Positions 21,801 through 33,100 of a stretch of 64,000 nt of DNA are shown here, in pieces; position 1 is the stretch's first letter; every line of letters begins with the position of its first letter. The DNA lies in NCBI GenBank assembly GCA_003255065.1, contig QAOA01002524.1, positions 163,425 to 227,424 of the forward strand. The letters run 5' to 3'. The position numbers were made by a program, and so were the translations under genes. Source of the DNA: Cercis canadensis. Lineage: Eukaryota > Streptophyta > Magnoliopsida > Fabales > Fabaceae. The notes beneath the pieces were generated by a model that made no database searches, was not told where the DNA came from, and saw nothing but the letters and a program-made list of their open reading frames with translations.

Positions 21801-22985
21801 ACTCGGGGGATTGGGCTTAGGAGAGACTTGGAGACTTACTCAAATCGGTCGTTAACTCAAAGTTACATGCAATTGCACCTCCTTGCTCTGAGGATGGTGA
21901 AGATACTCTAGTTTAGTTGGGTCATAGCTTCGGTAACTTCTCTGTTAGCAGTGCTTATGGAGCTTTGATGAAGCATAAATGGACTTTTTCTGCCATTATA
22001 TGAAGGTTTGGAAGTGGCAAGGGCCTGAGAGGATAAGGTTTTTTATGTGGCAACTGGCTTATAACAGTTTGCTTATAAAGGAAAAATGTAGCAAATGGAA
22101 TGGCTTGATGGCAATTGTGATGATTGTGAGGGTGTTAAGGAATCTGTCCTTCATGCATTCAGAGACTGTGGGTTTGCTTGGAAGATTTGGGTGAGACTGG
22201 TGAATCCTTGCATGAAGGTTCACTTTTTTACGTGGGAGCTGTCTTATTGGGTTGAGAATAATCTCAGTCGCAACATGGGAGGTGTAGGGAAGCAATGGAG
22301 TATGGTGTGGGGGGTCACTGTGTGGATGATTTGGAAGTGGAGGAATCTTGCTAGATATGACCCTAACTTTGTGTGACCTCAAGACCCGTGCAAGGTGATC
22401 CTGGAGTTTATTGAATCATGTGATATTTCTCTCCTAGTTGAAACAGATGCCTCCCATGTTGATATGACTTCGGTTTTTTGGCAGCCTCTTAGGGGGTGGG
22501 TCAAGCTTAACTCAGACGGTGCCTCTAAAGGGAATATGGGTTTAGCTGGGAGTGGGGCTTTATTGAGAGATGAGAAGGGTGACTGGATTGCTGGGGTCAT
22601 GCGTAACATAGGCACAGCCTCTGCTTTGTGTGTGGAGCTTTGGGGAATTTTAGACTAGTTGGATATGTCATGGCGGTTGGGTTTTCAGTTGGTCATCGTG
22701 GATAGTGACTCTCTCATTGCTGCTAAGCTCTTGACTGGCAAAACTAAGTTTGGTGGTAGATTATTGCAGCATCAAAATAGGTTTGCTGCTCTTCTTAATA
22801 GGAATTAGGACGTTAAAGTTCAGCACATAGGTAGAAAAGGGAATGCTTGTGCGGATTGGCTAGCAAAGCATAGCCTTTCGCAAGCTTTGGGAGTGGTCCA
22901 CCTTGCTTCTCCTCATTTTGAGTTATTTAGTCTTCTGGTAACTGATGATTTGGGGATAGCTTTGCCCCTTGCTGGTGGTTTGTAG
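18860..22985 (+). pseudogene. LINE ORF2: endonuclease, reverse transcriptase, RNase H
   Basis: The endonuclease start (NCRRAGNPEFRRA, about 18909) continues with LVLLEMKVNRSQA. RT pieces are ILWHQKSKIDWVSKGDRNT (about 19900), GPLKAPGPDG, NDTSLVLIPKVDKPEFISQF, RPISLCNVLYKCITKIIMNR, IKVDLEKAYDKLNWNFI, GDPISPYLF and the catalytic MFADDLLLFA (about 20933). Downstream are LGKYLGMPLFHGRTS and LAGWKINCLSMACRVTLAKS, typical of the RT thumb. The RNase H domain (about 22490-22890) shows WVKLNSDGASKGN, the acidic VELWG and VDSDSL, and HIGRKGNACADWLAKH. More than ten stops or frameshifts make it inactive. Confidence 0.88.
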
Positions 22986-23100
22986 TTTGGTTTTCTTTTT
23001 TCTGGGCGTTTAGCCCCATTAACTTACCAAAAAAAAAAAAAAAACCTCGTTTTTTAATTCACTTTGAATCTCCCATTTTAAGTAATATGATATAAATGTG

Positions 23101-23373
23101 GGTGATGGCTAAGCTACCCCTCCTCTTAGAGAGAGGTACGCTACCCCACCTAGTTAGTATGTTTACTTTTTCAAGTTATCTTTTGGCATTTTCTTTATAT
23201 TATGTCATTTTTGCATTTTATAAGGAACTGTGTGTTCTGACATATATTGGGTGACTCAGCTTTTCGAGATCTTCATAACGACACCAAAATTATGTTGTAA
23301 GTCTCATTGGGTCTCACCCAAAAAGGGTGGAGGTAGTGCTACCCTCTCTTAGAGGGGTAGGATAATTGTCACC
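23101..23373. mobile_element. Foldback MITE, Mutator-like family
   Basis: The element is 273 bp, flanked by a perfect 9-bp duplication ATAAATGTG (23092-23100 and 23374-23382). The termini are inverted: GGTGATGGCTAAGCTACCCC at the left, and the right end reads GGTGACAATTATCCTACCCC on the other strand. A 9-bp duplication is typical of Mutator-like elements. No ORF is present. Its centre (TTTATAAGGAACTGTGTG, GACACCAAAATTATG) recurs in the two neighbours at 24246-24660 and 25755-26065. Confidence 0.75.
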
Positions 23374-23415
23374 ATAAATGTGATGTGTGTGTAAAACATA
23401 TATCTCAAATAAAAA

Positions 23416-25738
23416 GAGGGGGGTGTTATGCTACAACCCCCCCCCCCCCCTCCGNCCCCTGTGAAGGCGACATGTAGTGAAAAGTTTGCTAGTTTTGTAG
23501 GTTTTGCAAAGTTAACAAATTTTTCAACTCATTGACTATCAGTTAATAGGGACACTGTAAGTAATTACAAATTTGGATAGAAGTTTTTTAAATTTATAAA
23601 GGCTGCCCAATTTCATTAAACAAAATGAAGTCGTTTTTAAATTTTTCATGAACGCAGAAAACTAAATGAAATAAGAAGCATAATTTTACAAGAAATTTTC
23701 ATCTTCAAATAAAGTGTAGGCAAGAACATTCCAATTAGCTGCAAGTTAATTTAATTTTAATAAGTAATTGAAGAACTAAAATAAAGTAGTAGAGTGATCA
23801 ATTAAGCATCTGGAGCCTAGGCACTGGAGATTATGGTAACTTGGTGCATTACCGGCTCCTAGGCTCTACGAACCCAAAACAAAAATCAAGTTCACTTAAA
23901 ATGAGTCATTTTGCTAAAAAATGTGAATGAATGAAAACAAAGCTTAATTAACATAGTAAATGTTATTAAAATTTAACAAGCTTTTATGATGTTTAAATGT
24001 GTTAAAGCATACATTAAAAATGAAAATTTATCAACAAAATATATATGCATATGTAGCTATAATTTAATAATATGATGTCAACATTAATTAACAATGAATT
24101 TCTAAGTTTTCTAAGTTAATTTCAACTTAATAATTAATTTTGCATACATTGTTAACCTAATTCCATCTTGTCTAAGCCAAATTCATTACATAAAATGTAA
24201 GTTAATTATGAAAATTTCATAATGTTAGGTATGATTTTTAAGTTGTGATTGCTATGCCACAATCACTTATGCTACTCCCTTATGCTACCATATGCCCATG
24301 CTTGAGACTCAGTAAGAGTTACAATGTGATTTTGGTGTCACTGTGAAAATATCAAAAAATTGAGTCACCCAGTATGTGTGAGGACACACAATTCTTTATA
24401 AAATACAAGAATGACATGATATAGGTAAACATGCCAAATTCTTTTTTTTTTTTTTTACAAAAGTTGAATTTTTGTTTAGCACGCTTTCTTATATCACTTT
24501 GTTCTTTCATTATTTCATGGAACTGTGTGTCTCGGCACATACTAGGTGATTCAATTTTTTGAGATCTTTGCAATGACACCAAAATTACATTGTAACTCTC
24601 ACTGGATCCTATGTGTGGGTGAGAGGGGGGTAGCATAAGGAAGTAGCATAAATGAAAGTAGCTTAGCCTTCATCTTTATTAAGTCCTCTAAACTCCTTAA
24701 CTTCAATAATGGACAATTGTCTAATTTGAAATATGAAATTCCACTTAGTTGTGAAGAATTCTTAATTTTTAGTGGAATATGATTTTTAACTATTTTAATC
24801 TTGTTCAACCTTATTTATAAATAATTATCTAATTTGTATCACAAAATTCAACTTAACTGTGTATAATCTTCAATGTGGGATGCAATCTCTAATACAAAAT
24901 GATTATTTTGTGAGAGAAAAATAAGAGATGAGAAAATAAGAAGAAACCAAGTAAAAGATAATCTCCCATGTAAGAGACTAATTTCTTAAAAGGAAAGTGA
25001 AATAATTTTTGTTATAAGAACTAACATATGAGCTTGGATAACATGGTAAATAAAAGAATCTACCATTTAATATAAATGGCTCGGGCTAGAGTCCGTATGT
25101 TGCAATTGGAACAAGCGTTGAGGTGCTAGAAAGTGAGGGGTGAGGCGCTATAGCCACTGAGAGTTTATGCCTAGAGTGCCTAGGCTCTCTCTTCTCTATA
25201 CATTTGCTTACCCTTTACTTCCAAAATCATCTCTTTTACTTCAAAACATGAAATCTTTTTAAATTTTTTAGTCCTCTAAAAATAACACAAAAATACATTA
25301 TTTATTAATAAAAATTCTCAAGAACACAAACTATTAAGCTAAAAATACATAAGAAGAATATAGAGATTAAAAGAGAATTATTAGCTAGGAATGGAACTCA
25401 TGACACTGGGTATTTTTTCTCCTTTTCTATTTCTCAAAATTGATCTGTCAGCTTTCTTTCTTCTTACACTATTCTTTCTTGAGTGGGTACTTTATTTGAA
25501 GATGAAAACTTCCATTAGAATTCTGCTTCTTATTTCATTTAGTTTTCTGCGTTCATAAAAAATTTAAATGAAGTTAGACAATTTTTGCAAACTTAAAAAA
25601 TTTCTACCCAAAATTATAATTACTTACATTTTCCCTATTAACCGGTAGTCAATGAGTTGAAAAATTTGTTAACTCTGCAAAATCAGCAAACTTTTCCCTA
25701 CACTTCACTTTTATGGGGTATAGCATAGCACTCCCCTC
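23416..25738. mobile_element. Long-TIR Mutator-like element, non-autonomous
   Basis: The arms are inverted and about 260-320 bp long: 23416-23731 and 25477-25738. Matching pieces include GAGGGGGGTGTTATGCTA at the left and, on the other strand at the right, GAGGGGAGTGCTATGCTA. Further in, TTTTTCAACTCATTGACTA and TTTCATCTTCAAATAAAGT also match. The flanks carry a near-perfect 9-bp duplication AAATAAAAA / AAATAAAAG (23407-23415, 25739-25747). The 1.7 kb interior has no coding potential and itself contains a foldback MITE. There is a poly(C) run and one N in the left arm. Confidence 0.7.
24246..24660. mobile_element. Foldback MITE nested in the Mutator-like element
   Basis: An almost complete inverted repeat centred near 24455. 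The left arm has GAGTTACAATGTGATTTTGGTGTCACTG and the right arm carries its complement around 24568-24600. The outer ends (TTATGCTACTCCCTTATGCTAC and the complement of GTAGCATAAGGAAGTAGCATAA) also pair. Single-stranded it would form a hairpin of about 200 bp. Target duplication not resolved. Confidence 0.7.
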
Positions 25739-25754
25739 AAATAAAAGTATAATA

Positions 25755-26065
25755 AGAGAGACTCTATCCTACATCACCCATATAGGTGGGGCAAAAACAA
25801 AAAAAAATTATTGAGAGTTTAGAGTATAACCAACTTTTTATTTTGACATCATCGCAAAGATTTCAAAAAATTAAGTCATCTATTTTTATACTTTTATTTA
25901 ACAATATGAAAACAAAACATTATCTATTTTCAACATGTTTCATGTATTGCTCTGTTTATACATTTTATAAGGAATTAACTGTTTTGGAACGTATTAGATG
26001 AATTAATTTTTTAAGATCCTTGTAATGATAATAAAATCAAAATTTTGTTTTACAATAAAAAGTTT
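25755..26065. repeat. Third, more diverged member of the same foldback family
   Basis: It shares the centre TTTATAAGGAATTAACTGTTTTGG and the flanking TTTCAAAAAATTAAGTCATC with the copies at 23101 and 24246, and its arms are partly complementary. The ends are eroded. Confidence 0.5.
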
Positions 26066-26217
26066 TTTCTATTTTTATTTCACCCATAAAATAGCAAACT
26101 CAAATAAGTTAATAACCGTACAAGTGGTTAGTAAAAATCAAGAGTAGGACCACTCACTCTCCTATTCGTACTAATTTGCATTAATTGTTACAGACATGCA
26201 TAAATAGCTGATATAGA

Positions 26218-26880
26218 GCCAACCTTCTTTCCATGGCCACAAGAAAGAAAGAGCTAACCTTCTATGTAGTCATTGACTTGTTTGGTGAAAAGCGAGGGTA
26301 ACCTCTCGTGAGAGATATAGAAGAGGTGTAAATAAGTTCATATAGGGCTAACCTTCTTTGCATGACCCAAAAAATAAGAAAGAGCTAACTTTCTATGTAA
26401 CTAGCCATTGACTTGTTTGGTGACAAGCCAGGGTAGCCTCTTGTTAGGAAAATTTAGAATTAGGAGATAAAAATAACCGCTTTGAGATGTATAATTACAT
26501 TATTTTGAGTATAAGATTGTCTCATTATTTAAAATAAGTTATCTCGTGACACAACAAAACTTTAAAACTCTTTAGAAAATTGTGAAAACTGTCTTCTAAA
26601 ACCAAATAAAAATCGCCCTTTCATAAACTTTAACGAAGACACTTGCAATAGATATAACTGTCTGTTTATATAGTAGACACAACAACAGTTACAATTGATT
26701 TCAATAGACACACCATTTAAATGTCACTATATGATTTAAACAAACACACCGTTTAAAAAATAACTGTCACATCTTTTTTAAAAAAACAAATATCACTAAC
26801 TTTGTTTCTTTATTATACGTTACAAACTATTCAACATTCCTAACACCTCTCATGAGAGATATAAAAGAGGTGTAAATAAG
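26218..26880. repeat. Two tandem units of about 125 bp, the second split by a solo LTR
   Basis: Unit 1 spans about 26218-26340. Unit 2 spans about 26344-26441 plus 26846-26880. Both contain AACCTTCTTT(C/G)CATG, GAAAGAGCTAAC, TTGACTTGTTTGGTGA and CCTCT(C/T)...GAGATATA(G/A)AAGAGGTG. Confidence 0.65.
26442..26845. mobile_element. Solo LTR, 404 bp
   Basis: The termini TGTTAGGAA and TTCCTAACA are a perfect 9-bp inverted pair with TG...CA ends. A perfect 5-bp duplication CCTCT flanks the element (26437-26441 and 26846-26850). Deleting the element restores the second unit of the surrounding repeat. A TATA-like TTTATATAGTAGACAC lies near 26665. Size and ends fit a copia-type or TRIM LTR left by LTR-LTR recombination. 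Confidence 0.8.
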
Positions 26881-27233
26881 TCAGAGTTGTATATCCAAAA
26901 AATTTGGCACACTAGAAGCTATATAACAGTGGTTAATCTCCTTTAAACTTGAGACCTTTATAATGAACTACTTAATATTCAATTATTAGTATGCTTTCTT
27001 AGACACATACAACGAAAATTTATGTCAGTCTAGAGTGTTCTTGTAAAATCTAAATATGTGATTATTATTTTAATTATATGTAGTCATTTTTATTTTTAGG
27101 TGAATTTTTCTTCTTGCTTCTTTACTAAGAAAGTACGTGTAAATATATGAACTTTATTTTATACAAATTGTATTACAATATAATTTTTAAAAAAGGTTAA
27201 AGAAATATATCTGAACTATAATTATAAAGAAAA

Positions 27234-27559
27234 TTTCTCACATACATATAATGGAGATGGTATGTCATATCTTTGCCCTCCAAATCAATGATTTTTTTTT
27301 TTTCTTGTAAGTAGATAGCAATTGTTTTTGCAATTAAGGGGATTCGACTTAAAGAATGAGAGTGAGGAAATTAGACTTATAACTAGGAGCATGCNTTTCT
27401 CACATACATATAATAGAGATGGTATGTCATATCTTTGCCCTCCAAATCAATGATTTTTTTTTTTTTTTCTTGTAAGTAGATAGCAATTGTTTTTGCAATT
27501 AAGGGGATTCGACTTAAAGAATGAGAGTGAGGAAATTAGACTTATAACTAGGAGCATGC
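27234..27559. other. Direct duplicate flanking a single N (probable assembly join)
   Basis: Bases 27234-27394 and 27396-27559 are nearly identical (differences: GG/AG and the length of a T run). They are separated only by one N at 27395. This looks like two overlapping contig ends that were joined without merging. Confidence 0.8.
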
Positions 27560-30172
27560 TCCACTAAAATAGAGCTCTTCCTCTCCCAAAATCAATGATT
27601 GATCAACATGTGTGCATGAGGAAATATGGGATTCAGTTATCCAGTTAAACGGTAATAAGTGAAGAATTTATGATTTCTACCTCAAAGAACATATAAATTA
27701 TAGATTGAGCACATTTTCATTTAAATGTGGTCATGGACCATTTGACTATATTCGTAAGAGGAGGGGGAAAGTTGGGGTTTATTGATGAAGTTGGGCAAGT
27801 TTCCAGTGAAGGTCTCGTACACTGGTGGTGGCCCTGCAGGGAAGGTGGTTAATTTATTGTTTTCCATTGACTCCCTACACTCGCTACCTACCCAGTTATC
27901 CTGGTTATTGGTTTTGCACTAAATTACCAAATTATTTGCTTCACATCCATTTTTATTTTTTTTTATATTTTGGGTTACAACTTTAGGAGTTGGACACATA
28001 ACCTACAAGCTATACTCACACTTACCAAATTGTTTGCTTCACATCCATTTTTATTTTATATTTTTATTGACTTTAAACATATAACTTACAAGCTATTTGG
28101 TGTTTGTTTGCTTCACATCCATCTAAGTTAGGCATACGGAAGCTTACCTGGGTTTTCAGCCCTAGGTAAGGTAGAGATATCCAGACAACAAAGGTCGGTC
28201 ACATGTAGATTCTTTGATTAGTTTTGATTGTAATGTTAGAGACACAGTAAGACAAGTACTTGTAAATAAATTTTCTTAATTGTTAGTTGTACCAATTGAT
28301 CCAGCACCTGCATATTAGGGGCCTTGTGGTTTTCTGCCTTAGGTAAGGTAGAGATATCCAGACAACAAGGGTCGGTCACATGTAGATTCTTTAATTAGTT
28401 TTGATTGTAATGTTAGAGACACAGTAAGACAAGTACTTGTAAATAAATTTCCTTAATTGTTAGTTGTACCAATTGATCCAGCACCTGCATGTCGGGCCTT
28501 GTGGTTGTTCTGAGCAATAAATCATTGAACGTGCCAAATCAATACTGGCTAGCTGCATTTGTTAGCTTAGACTTGGGATAAAGTTTTATTCTTTTATTCT
28601 TTTGGAGACTAGATAATAAGAGGATCTTATCCAGCTTATAATATCATCCACTTAATTACAATGAGATTTGAACATAAAATGTTTACCGTAAAGTATCTAA
28701 TATTTAATCATTAGGGTGTTTTACGAAAACAGACTTAATGTAAATTAATATTAAATAACGTAGCACACCGTTTAAAGATATCTTAGGGATATCATGATCC
28801 AAGGTTATAGAAATTAAAAGAAATAATGAATTATCAAAGTACCAACGTAGAAAGGGTTCAAGAGATTGAAAACCATGCATGATATCTAATTTGTCAAAAG
28901 GGCTACGGGTGAGCACCAAGATTGCATTTTAGTTGTCATGTGAATCTGGCAAATGTATAATTTGAAGAGAAAAAAAAAAAATCAAATTGTCTTTGTGGTA
29001 TGATTACGCCTATTGAAAAGAAAATAAGGTCTTTTTATTTTGTCAAACTTCTAAAAATAAGAAAATTGTGTAGTCAAATTTGTCAAGTATAAAAAACTAA
29101 GGTTCTTTTACCTTAATAATGAAGTTTGTACAATAAAATACCTAAATACATATGTTTTGAAACTATTTATCTCACTACTAATGTTTTAGTTTTTTAAAAA
29201 CCGTCTTGTTTAGTTGCTTCATCACATGTTTCGCATTTGGTGTTTTCCATTAGATTTTGAATGGCCATCCGCGAAAAGGAGTTTTTCGCACATTTTGATA
29301 ATTAATAGAAGTTTTTTGTAATATTTTAAATATTTGACCGTAAAGTGCAACTAGCCTAGGGAATAAATTAAACTTTTCTCAATATATAGATATCATAACT
29401 TGAGACTTACATTTTTCTTTTCCTTTTTAAACCATTATATTTTTTTTTTTTAACTACTAATTAACCGTTATATATTAGTTTTACCATGGAGACTTGAAGC
29501 AAATAGTGAAACTCAAGTGGTTATAGAGGAATAAGAACTCACCGACAACTCCACCCCAGCTAATACGGTCTCCCTTTCAATGATATATGCCTTGGGTGTG
29601 TTAAGCATGCCCTTGTTATCATTAACTCTGCATTGTCACCATCTCTGTCCTTTTTATACATGTTATGATTTCTTTAATATATATATCAATCTCTATAAAT
29701 TTAATAACAAAATAAATATAATTGAAAAGAAGAAAAGGACACATCAGCCTACATATACAGAAAGCTGTTATATTCAATGGAGCTTCACAACACTGAGCAA
29801 TTGCTTTCAAAATATAGTGATTATCTAATATATACTGTACATAATAGTACACAACTTTGGTCACAATTTCAAAAGAATACAGAACCCATAGGTAGGGTTT
29901 TCAAAATGGCTTAGTGCCCACCAAGCGCCTACCAAGGATTCGAAACCTTTACTGAGCAGACTCCACTGTTCAGAAATTCTTTTTTGGACTACGAAGGAGT
30001 GCAAGGTGTTCAGGAAAAAAGAAGACGAGGAGAATTGAACCCCTGGCATCGAACAACCTAATTTCTAAAACCAAGAAAAGTGCCATTAAACACACAAGTT
30101 AGAGGCACTTTTAAGAAAGTTCAGCAGATCAAAGAACCGATCCATTCTGCTTGTACTCCTGCTGCAGTTGCT
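27560..30172. other. Intergenic stretch with short tandem duplications, no gene seen
   Basis: A phrase TTTGCTTCACATCCAT recurs about every 100 bp (27929-28122). A 177-bp unit is tandemly doubled at 28153-28330 and 28331-28507 (GTAGAGATATCCAGACAAC, GTTAGAGACACAGTAAGAC). The rest is AT-rich. Short ORFs at 28704-28919 and 29580-30049 carry no recognisable domain. The last 200 bp is probably 3' UTR of the downstream minus-strand TBC gene. Confidence 0.5.
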
Positions 30173-33100
30173 CTAGATGATAGGAAGTGTCTGCTTTTCA
30201 GAAACTTCTCCAGATCGAATGGCCTTTCCATTATTCTTCTCATACTCCTGCTTCAGTTCCTCTAAACGCTTGGATATCTGATGTGTACCAAAACATAGAT
30301 AAATGAATCATAGAATAAAATCTGATATAAACTACTATTTAATGATTTGTGCATCGAAAGCTGATGGTCATGGATCATGTCATGTACAGTCTAAATTGCG
30401 TCATGCATTACCATACATCTATTATGAAGTGGATAAAACTTACACCATGAATCCATGGTAAAAAGTATATAGCAATTAGCCTCCCAATTAAGAAAAAGAA
30501 AAAGAAAAATCACAATATTAAATCAAAAGAAAAAATAAATAAATAAAGTTTTAAATGTACTGCAAGTCCTTATAATTTGGACGAATTTTTTGAATCAGAT
30601 CTCTATAGTTTTTTTTTTTCTTTTGAGATCCTTATAGTTTGAAATTTTTTTAATTGGGTCCTTGCCGTCACCCCTAGTTATAATTCTATCAGTTTAGTAC
30701 TTACATGGCAAAAGACTTGTCTATATAGCAATAAAAGAAGCTGACGTGGCGTCAAGTGGCATAAAAATTGCCACCTCATCATCTTTCCTCTTGAAGTTTG
30801 AAGTTGGTAAAGATGATGAAGTGGCAATTTTTGTGCCACTTCGGCGCCACGTCAACTTCAGTTTTTACCACATAAACAAGTTGTTTGTCATGTGAACACT
30901 AAAATGACGGTTATAACTGGAGGTGACGGCAGGGACCCAATTAAAAAAATTTCAAACTATAAGTACCCCAAAAGTGGAAAAAATACTATAGGGACCTACA
31001 ATACATTTAAACCATAAATAAATAAATAGCAAAATAGACTCACGGAGGCTGCATTAAGGATCTGGTCAAAACAAGCTAACAAAAGGATGTCCAAGCAAAT
31101 TAATTGGTCTGGATCGGAAACATGGTAGACTAGAAACTTGCTGTACCAAATATATAAACTCAAACCAATATATATATATATACACACTAGAGTTCTTCAA
31201 GGTATAGACTTTTTTAGGCTACATAAAACATGCTTATTTTCCAGATTATGAGCAAGCTGAAAAATAATCATATGCAACAATTACAAACGCTTCTATATAT
31301 AATTCAGAGAGAGAGAATCTCTCAAACAAAATGAAGAAATAGGTTAAATCAAGTGAGAGACAAAGAGAAAGTATTCATTATGTCACAAAATTGTAGCCAG
31401 TCCAAGGGTACATTTAAAATCCTTTCCCTTTTTATGAAGTGGTTATTTTGCTCTCTTACAATGAATCCCAGTCATATTCTATATACTTCTCACCTCATCC
31501 TATGTTCTACTGGTATATCCTAAAATATCCAAAAGTTTTTTTTATTAAAGCAAGCATTATAGGCATGCTTTGGCATCATCCTATCTGCAACAGGTAAAAT
31601 ACAGACATGGGTGGTTTTGAATATAAAACTTTTTTCCATGCATTAGTACACCATAAAGGCTCAGTCATAACTAAGGTGTAACTCAAATGGTAAGAAAGTA
31701 GTGGGGTTTAGATCAAAAGCTCAAGATCTAAAAATTCAATTATTTACAAGCTGTAAGATAGTAATTAATGTGTCAATCTCAGTAGCAACATGCTTGGAGC
31801 AAATTATCTGTTAATCCTTCATCTAGACAAGGGAATTTCTTGCAACTGTATTGTCGCATTAGAAAATAGGAGAAAAAGAAAAGACAAGGAAGAAAAAAAA
31901 TTCTATTTATTTATTTGGACCTGTTAAGAAGGAATAAAACATGCAGAAATGCTTAAGAAGAACCCACAGAAAATTATTATGGCTTCATAGCACCAAAGAC
32001 TGAAGCTACTTGAAACCTCATATATACTTTTACTCCTGCAAAACCTAATATTTAATAGAAGCTTCATTTATAATTTTCTTGCAAATTAAGAAAATTGCTT
32101 TAAAGCCCAAAGTAAAAGGCATTGCCATGTCAGCCAAAAAGCAGAAAGTTCTCAACATGTTACCACATTGACATGGAAACTAACAGGATAAAAAAGGTAG
32201 AGAAAATAAAGGTACACAAACCATTAACCTGCTCTCTATCTTTGTGCTATATGTTTCATGATGAACCCAAATAACTGACATTGGCTACATGAATGCTAAT
32301 CAAGAAAACAATTTAAGCTTGAGCCAGTGAAACCTTTTTCACTTAGCTGTGTCTAAAACTACTTAGAGAATTCACCATAGATTCTATATCTTGGAAAAAG
32401 ACTGATTTTGAACCTTGTATCAATATTATGAGCATTGTCATCAGAGCTATCATATCAGTTTATCATCATTCTAACATTGACAGAATTAGCCATAAAAAAT
32501 CTAGCATTGACAGATAGTGTTAAGCAAGTTTTACAAATAAGCATGTTAAAGTTCAGAAACACAGGAACGACTCATATGTTATGCTGTCAATTCAGCTCCA
32601 GATCCAAGAAAAATAGGAAAAGATGTGTGTATTTGAGCACGAAGCAACACACAAATAAGAAAGACAAAGAGGCAGAGAACCTTGAAAGAATAAGCCAGTG
32701 GTAATAATGTATCTGGCTCCAATGCATCCTCTGGGAAGTTTCGCAAGGCGTGTATGAGTTTCTCAAATGGTAGTTTTATCTGCAAATAAATAATAAAGTA
32801 ACAATTATACGCAGAAAACATGCTTCACTATTTTCAGTTCAGAGCAAACACAAGGCCATAAAATACTCACCAAGTGATCATGGCGATACTTTAGTAGTGC
32901 CAAGCCAACTCTAAAAACAATTTTAACACCCTGGAAGAACAAGAATGTCATCATTATGTGTTATATTTTTAATCAATGGTTCTTCTAAGGGAAAGGACTA
33001 CTAACCTCATAAAGAAAGACATCCCAAATTCTAAGAGCCAGATGGAATGGAAAGGAGTAAGAAAATACAGTGATGAACCACTGGCTTGCATACATGCTAG

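Larger units (their letters stand above)
17040..23044 (+). mobile_element. L1-type non-LTR retrotransposon (LINE), decayed, about 6 kb
   Basis: Domain order on the plus strand is DUF4283 plus zinc knuckle (ORF1), AP-like endonuclease, reverse transcriptase with FADD, zf-RVT-like region, RNase H, then a poly(A) tail at 23029-23044. This is the usual architecture of plant L1 elements with a terminal RNase H. Many stops and frameshifts interrupt both ORFs. The 5' end is placed just before the first ORF1 codons. Target duplications could not be set because both flanks are T- or A-rich (AAAACCT occurs at both ends but is not decisive). Confidence 0.88.

Noticed and set aside
23441..23460. C13 run with N in the left arm of the Mutator-like element
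   Set aside because: Homopolymer sequencing problem, not a biological signal.
24352..24636. 94-codon ORF on the minus strand
   Set aside because: It spans the two arms of a foldback MITE, so the frame is a by-product of the inverted repeat.
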